Below, in pieces: positions 62,030-64,000 of a stretch of DNA of 64,000 bases. Origin of the DNA: Lentisphaeria bacterium (lineage in GTDB: Bacteria > Verrucomicrobiota > Lentisphaeria > Victivallales > Victivallaceae); NCBI GenBank assembly GCA_900768515.1, contig CAAGDG010000182.1, positions 1 to 64,000 of the forward strand, given 5' to 3'. Both the position numbers and the translations under genes were made by a program. Under the pieces are notes generated by a model. The model worked only from the letters and a program-made list of their open reading frames with translations, made no database searches and was not told where the DNA came from. Position 1 is the stretch's first letter; every line of letters starts with the position of its first letter.

Positions 62030-63207
62030 GCATCGCCCCGGACAACCTCTTCATCGACACCGGATTCGCGCAGTGCTGCCACTACGCCGAAAAAGCGTGC
62101 GGCGATGCGGTCGCCTTCAAACGGATTCCGGCGGAAGAACGGCTGATCGCGGTGCTCGCCGACGGACTCGGCCACGGTCTCAAAGCGAACATCCTCGCAC
62201 TGATGACCACCACCATGGCGCTGCGCTTCAGCGCCGAGGACCGGGAACTGGTCCACTCCGCGGAGATCATCATGGATGCGCTCCCGGTCTGCCAGGTGCG
62301 GCAGATCAGTTACGCGACCTTCACCATCGTCGACACCCGCCTGGGCGGAGAGACCCGCGTAGTCGAAATGGGGAATCCGGAGTTCCTGCTCTTCCGCGGC
62401 GGCGCTCCGCTGCAGATCGAAGGCCAGCCGGTGGTCTCGCCCAAGTACCGCGACCGGACCATGACCGTCTACCGATTCCGGGCGCAGCCGCAGGACCGGG
62501 TGCTCTTCTTCTCCGACGGAGTCACCCAGGCGGGGCTCGGTTCGCCGAACTACCCGCTCGGCTGGCGGAATTCCGGGGTCGAGAAGTACGTCCGCAGCCA
62601 GCTCGCATCCGATCCGGAAATCTCCGCGCAGGAGCTTTCTGAACGACTTCTCCGCGAAGCAATCGCCCACGAACCGGAACTGCGGCCGGCCGACGACATC
62701 ACGGCCGCCTGCCTCCACTTCCGCGAACCCCGGCGGATGCTGCTTTTCACCGGCCCCCCCTTCGATCAGAACCGCGACGCGGAGTGTGCCCGGCTCTTCC
62801 GGGAGTTCAGGGGCACCCGGGTGATTTCCGGCGGAACCTCGGCCGAAATCATCTCGCGCGAACTCGGCGTTCCCCTGGAACTTGACCTGGATTCCGCCTC
62901 CGGCGATCTGCCGCCGCTCTCGCGGCTGAAGGGAGCCGATCTGGTCACCGAAGGGATCTTCACGCTGAGCCGTGCGGCACGCTATCTGGAGTCCGGGGAG
63001 TTCCAACACAACGATCCGGCCGGACAGCTGGTCGAGCTGATGCGAAGAAACGACATCATCAACTTCCTGGTCGGCACCCGGATCAACGAGGCCCACCAGG
63101 ATCCCAACCTTCCGGTCGATCTCGAACTTCGCCGCAACATCGTCAAGCGTCTTGCGGCAGTATTGCGCGATCGTTATATGAAGGATGTGGAAATCCATTT
63201 CGTCTGA
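62026..63207 (+). CDS. SpoIIE-type (PP2C) serine phosphatase
   Basis: This 393-residue protein has a PP2C/SpoIIE domain in its first ~240 residues: LIAVLADGLGHGLKANILALM with the metal-binding Asp/Gly pair, GNPEFLLFRGG, RVLFFSDGVTQAG and LRPADDITAACLHF with the second and third metal aspartates. The remaining ~150 residues (FTGPPFDQNRDAECARLFREF to the end) are a separate domain of unknown function that begins with a glycine-rich loop and contains GGTSAEIISRELGVPLELDLD. The phosphatase is translationally coupled (ATGA) to the sensory hydrogenase, so H2 or redox state may set its activity on a phosphoprotein. No partner kinase is in the window. Confidence 0.92.
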   Translation: MSIAPDNLFIDTGFAQCCHYAEKACGDAVAFKRIPAEERLIAVLADGLGHGLKANILALMTTTMALRFSAEDRELVHSAEIIMDALPVCQVRQISYATFTIVDTRLGGETRVVEMGNPEFLLFRGGAPLQIEGQPVVSPKYRDRTMTVYRFRAQPQDRVLFFSDGVTQAGLGSPNYPLGWRNSGVEKYVRSQLASDPEISAQELSERLLREAIAHEPELRPADDITAACLHFREPRRMLLFTGPPFDQNRDAECARLFREFRGTRVISGGTSAEIISRELGVPLELDLDSASGDLPPLSRLKGADLVTEGIFTLSRAARYLESGEFQHNDPAGQLVELMRRNDIINFLVGTRINEAHQDPNLPVDLELRRNIVKRLAAVLRDRYMKDVEIHFV

Positions 63208-63254
63208 ATGACGTTCCGGAAGGCAACATGACGTTTTCGCCTTCCGCCGATTAC

Positions 63255-63307
63255 GGCCGTTTCGTGCATTTGGCTTCGAGCCGACAGAAGCGGCCGCATC
63301 TTTTTTT
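63255..63307 (+). terminator. Intrinsic terminator after the hydrogenase-phosphatase operon
   Basis: GGCCGTTTC (63255-63263) pairs with GAAGCGGCC (63287-63295), with one G-T wobble, around an inner hairpin GGCT-TCG-AGCC, followed by eight or more T after 63299. A smaller hairpin CGGAAGGC / GCCTTCCG (63217-63246) precedes it. Confidence 0.75.
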
Positions 63308-63873
63308 GCACAACACCGCAGCCGCCAGGCCACCCACCTTTCCCCCCGCCGCGGTGAATTTTTCACGGCAACGATCGATAATTTTTTATTGATTGAGCTT
63401 GAGACGGTTAGAGATGAAGAAACGGTTGCAAAAAAAAGTAAAAAAAGTCGTTCGCGCCAGTTGATTTTTAAGAAAACCGGACTTACTCTACAAAAAGAAA
63501 CCGATTTTCCAGCCTGAAAATCCGGATCGGATCCGCGGAGGGTCCCCGCAGGGAACTCTTCCGCATTTCAAAGCGCGGCGACGGGAGGAGGAATTCCGGC
63601 GCCGCGTTTCGGAACCGGATTTTCACCGGGGAACCGGAGACCTGGTGTCCGGCGGAGGAATCCTTCCGTTCCGGAACGAATTCATCGGAGGAGATGGTAG
63701 ACGCTACCATCAAAACATTAACCATGCCTTTCCGAAAAGCGCCGGCGCATGGTCCTGCCGTGCGGGACGCCGGAGGGAAGGCTCCCCGAAAAGCCGTGGG
63801 GGAGAACCGGCGGAACCGGACTCCGTTCCGGAATCCGGGAGAGGCGGCTTTGCGGGGATCGCAGGAGGATTTC
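63308..63873. promoter_or_regulatory. Long intergenic leader before the hydrogenase subunit gene
   Basis: The gap from 63208 to 63873 has no credible gene. After the terminator it holds the palindrome GTGAATTTTTCAC (63354-63366), an A/T-rich patch near 63370-63500, a GATTTTC / GAAAATC inverted repeat near 63503-63522, and a perfect GATGGTAG-ACG-CTACCATC palindrome (63693-63711). The rest is GC-rich and could fold. It looks regulatory; I see no known riboswitch class. Confidence 0.5.
63354..63366. promoter_or_regulatory. Rex-site-like palindrome
   Basis: GTGAATTTTTCAC, with the GTGAA / TTCAC half-sites of the Rex consensus but a 3-base rather than 4-base centre and no TT/AA ends. It lies about 500 bases before the partial hydrogenase gene. 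Confidence 0.4.
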
Positions 63874-64000
63874 ATGAGTTGTCAGTGTCAAGGGAATTGC
63901 GGCGCACCATCGGCGGAGGCGTCGGAGAAGTTCGCGGAACTCGACCGGTACATCGGGTCGCTGAGGCTGGATGAATCGCCGGAACGGCGGCGCGGTTCGC
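63874..64000 (+). CDS. Start of a NuoE/HydC-type hydrogenase subunit gene (cut by window edge)
   Basis: The ATG at 63874 has CAGGAGGATTTC directly upstream, a textbook ribosome site, and the frame is open to the window end (42 codons). The translation begins MSCQCQGNCGAPS and continues KFAELDRYIGSLRLDESPE, which resembles the N-terminus of the 2Fe-2S NuoE-like (HydC) subunit of electron-bifurcating [FeFe]-hydrogenases; some of these begin with a Cys-rich stretch followed by a helix of this kind. The identification rests on this short text and on position after rex, the sensory hydrogenase and the phosphatase, a known gene neighbourhood. The open frame at 63645-63974 is in another frame and is not the gene. 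Confidence 0.6.
   Translation, partial: MSCQCQGNCGAPSAEASEKFAELDRYIGSLRLDESPERRRGS

Noticed and set aside
63483..63974. Open frames at 63645-63974 (+) and 63483-63875 (-) as genes in the right-hand gap.
   Set aside because: Neither has a convincing ribosome site or domain text, and the plus-strand frame overlaps a better-supported start at 63874 in another frame.

Overview
The window is a GC-rich, densely packed stretch of bacterial chromosome with 52 supported protein genes, two of them cut by the window edges, and no rRNA, complete tRNA, CRISPR array, transposase or phage gene. The best guess for the host is an anaerobic, sugar-degrading member of the PVC superphylum, probably Lentisphaerota (Victivallis-like). 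The pointers are pseudopilin-type domains with the PVC hallmark H-X9-DG motif, a prepilin peptidase, many glycan-active enzymes, a ferredoxin-dependent 2-oxoacid oxidoreductase and an [FeFe]-hydrogenase signalling cluster. This is inference from gene content, not a database match.

Layout. 1-7032 (+): tail of a CHR-family transporter, a U32 peptidase-family rRNA hydroxylase, a MoxR ATPase, then a 2-oxoacid:ferredoxin oxidoreductase (delta, alpha, fused beta-gamma) and a small membrane protein. 7164-15493 (-): two paralogous lipoproteins that end in pseudopilin-like domains, and a polyphosphate operon (lipoprotein, Ppx/GppA-HD, Ppk1, GNAT). 15627-21585 (+): aroE, prepilin peptidase, rhamnose isomerase, an SGNH esterase, folE, dtd and dxr. 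21596-22669 (-): a second SGNH esterase lying between dxr and rseP. 22919-31094 (+): rseP and ispG run directly into a sialate O-acetylesterase, an intrinsic terminator, a GH29 fucosidase and a GH13 amylase. 31143-39221 (-): a glycogen operon (CBM48 protein, glgP, glgA, eukaryotic-type glgB) ending in araA. 39620-41656 (-): thiL, tsaE and a CPBP protease. 41825-45351 (+): asnB, trxB and a YgjP-like metalloprotease. 45354-53437 (-): phoB/phoR, cysS, and a secreted gluzincin-like protein coupled to recQ. 53507-53869: a tandem repeat of about 98 bp. 53864-55618 (-): kdgK and eda for sugar-acid catabolism, facing two flavoproteins at 55949-58617 (+). 58818-64000 (+): an acidic zinc-ribbon protein, then rex, a 2Fe-2S protein, a PAS-containing sensory [FeFe]-hydrogenase, a SpoIIE-type phosphatase, and the first codons of what looks like a NuoE/HydC hydrogenase subunit.

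How it fits together. The glycosidases, esterases and isomerases release and isomerise fucose, rhamnose, arabinose and uronate-derived sugars. The 2-oxoacid oxidoreductase passes electrons to ferredoxin, glycogen and polyphosphate store carbon and phosphate, and the Rex/sensory-hydrogenase module at the right edge probably couples redox state or H2 to expression of a catalytic hydrogenase just beyond the window. Many promoters share the form TTGnnn-N16/17-TATATT, and many gene pairs overlap by ATGA, which indicates translational coupling. The most noteworthy items are the hydrogenase sensor with Ala in place of the proton-relay Cys, the lipoprotein-pseudopilin chimeras, the 98-bp repeat whose palindromic end contains the kdgK stop codon, the acidic zinc-ribbon protein, an intrinsic terminator placed 16 bases before a fucosidase start, a Pho-box-like repeat before phoB, and a tRNA 3'-end-like fragment in the oxidoreductase operon.
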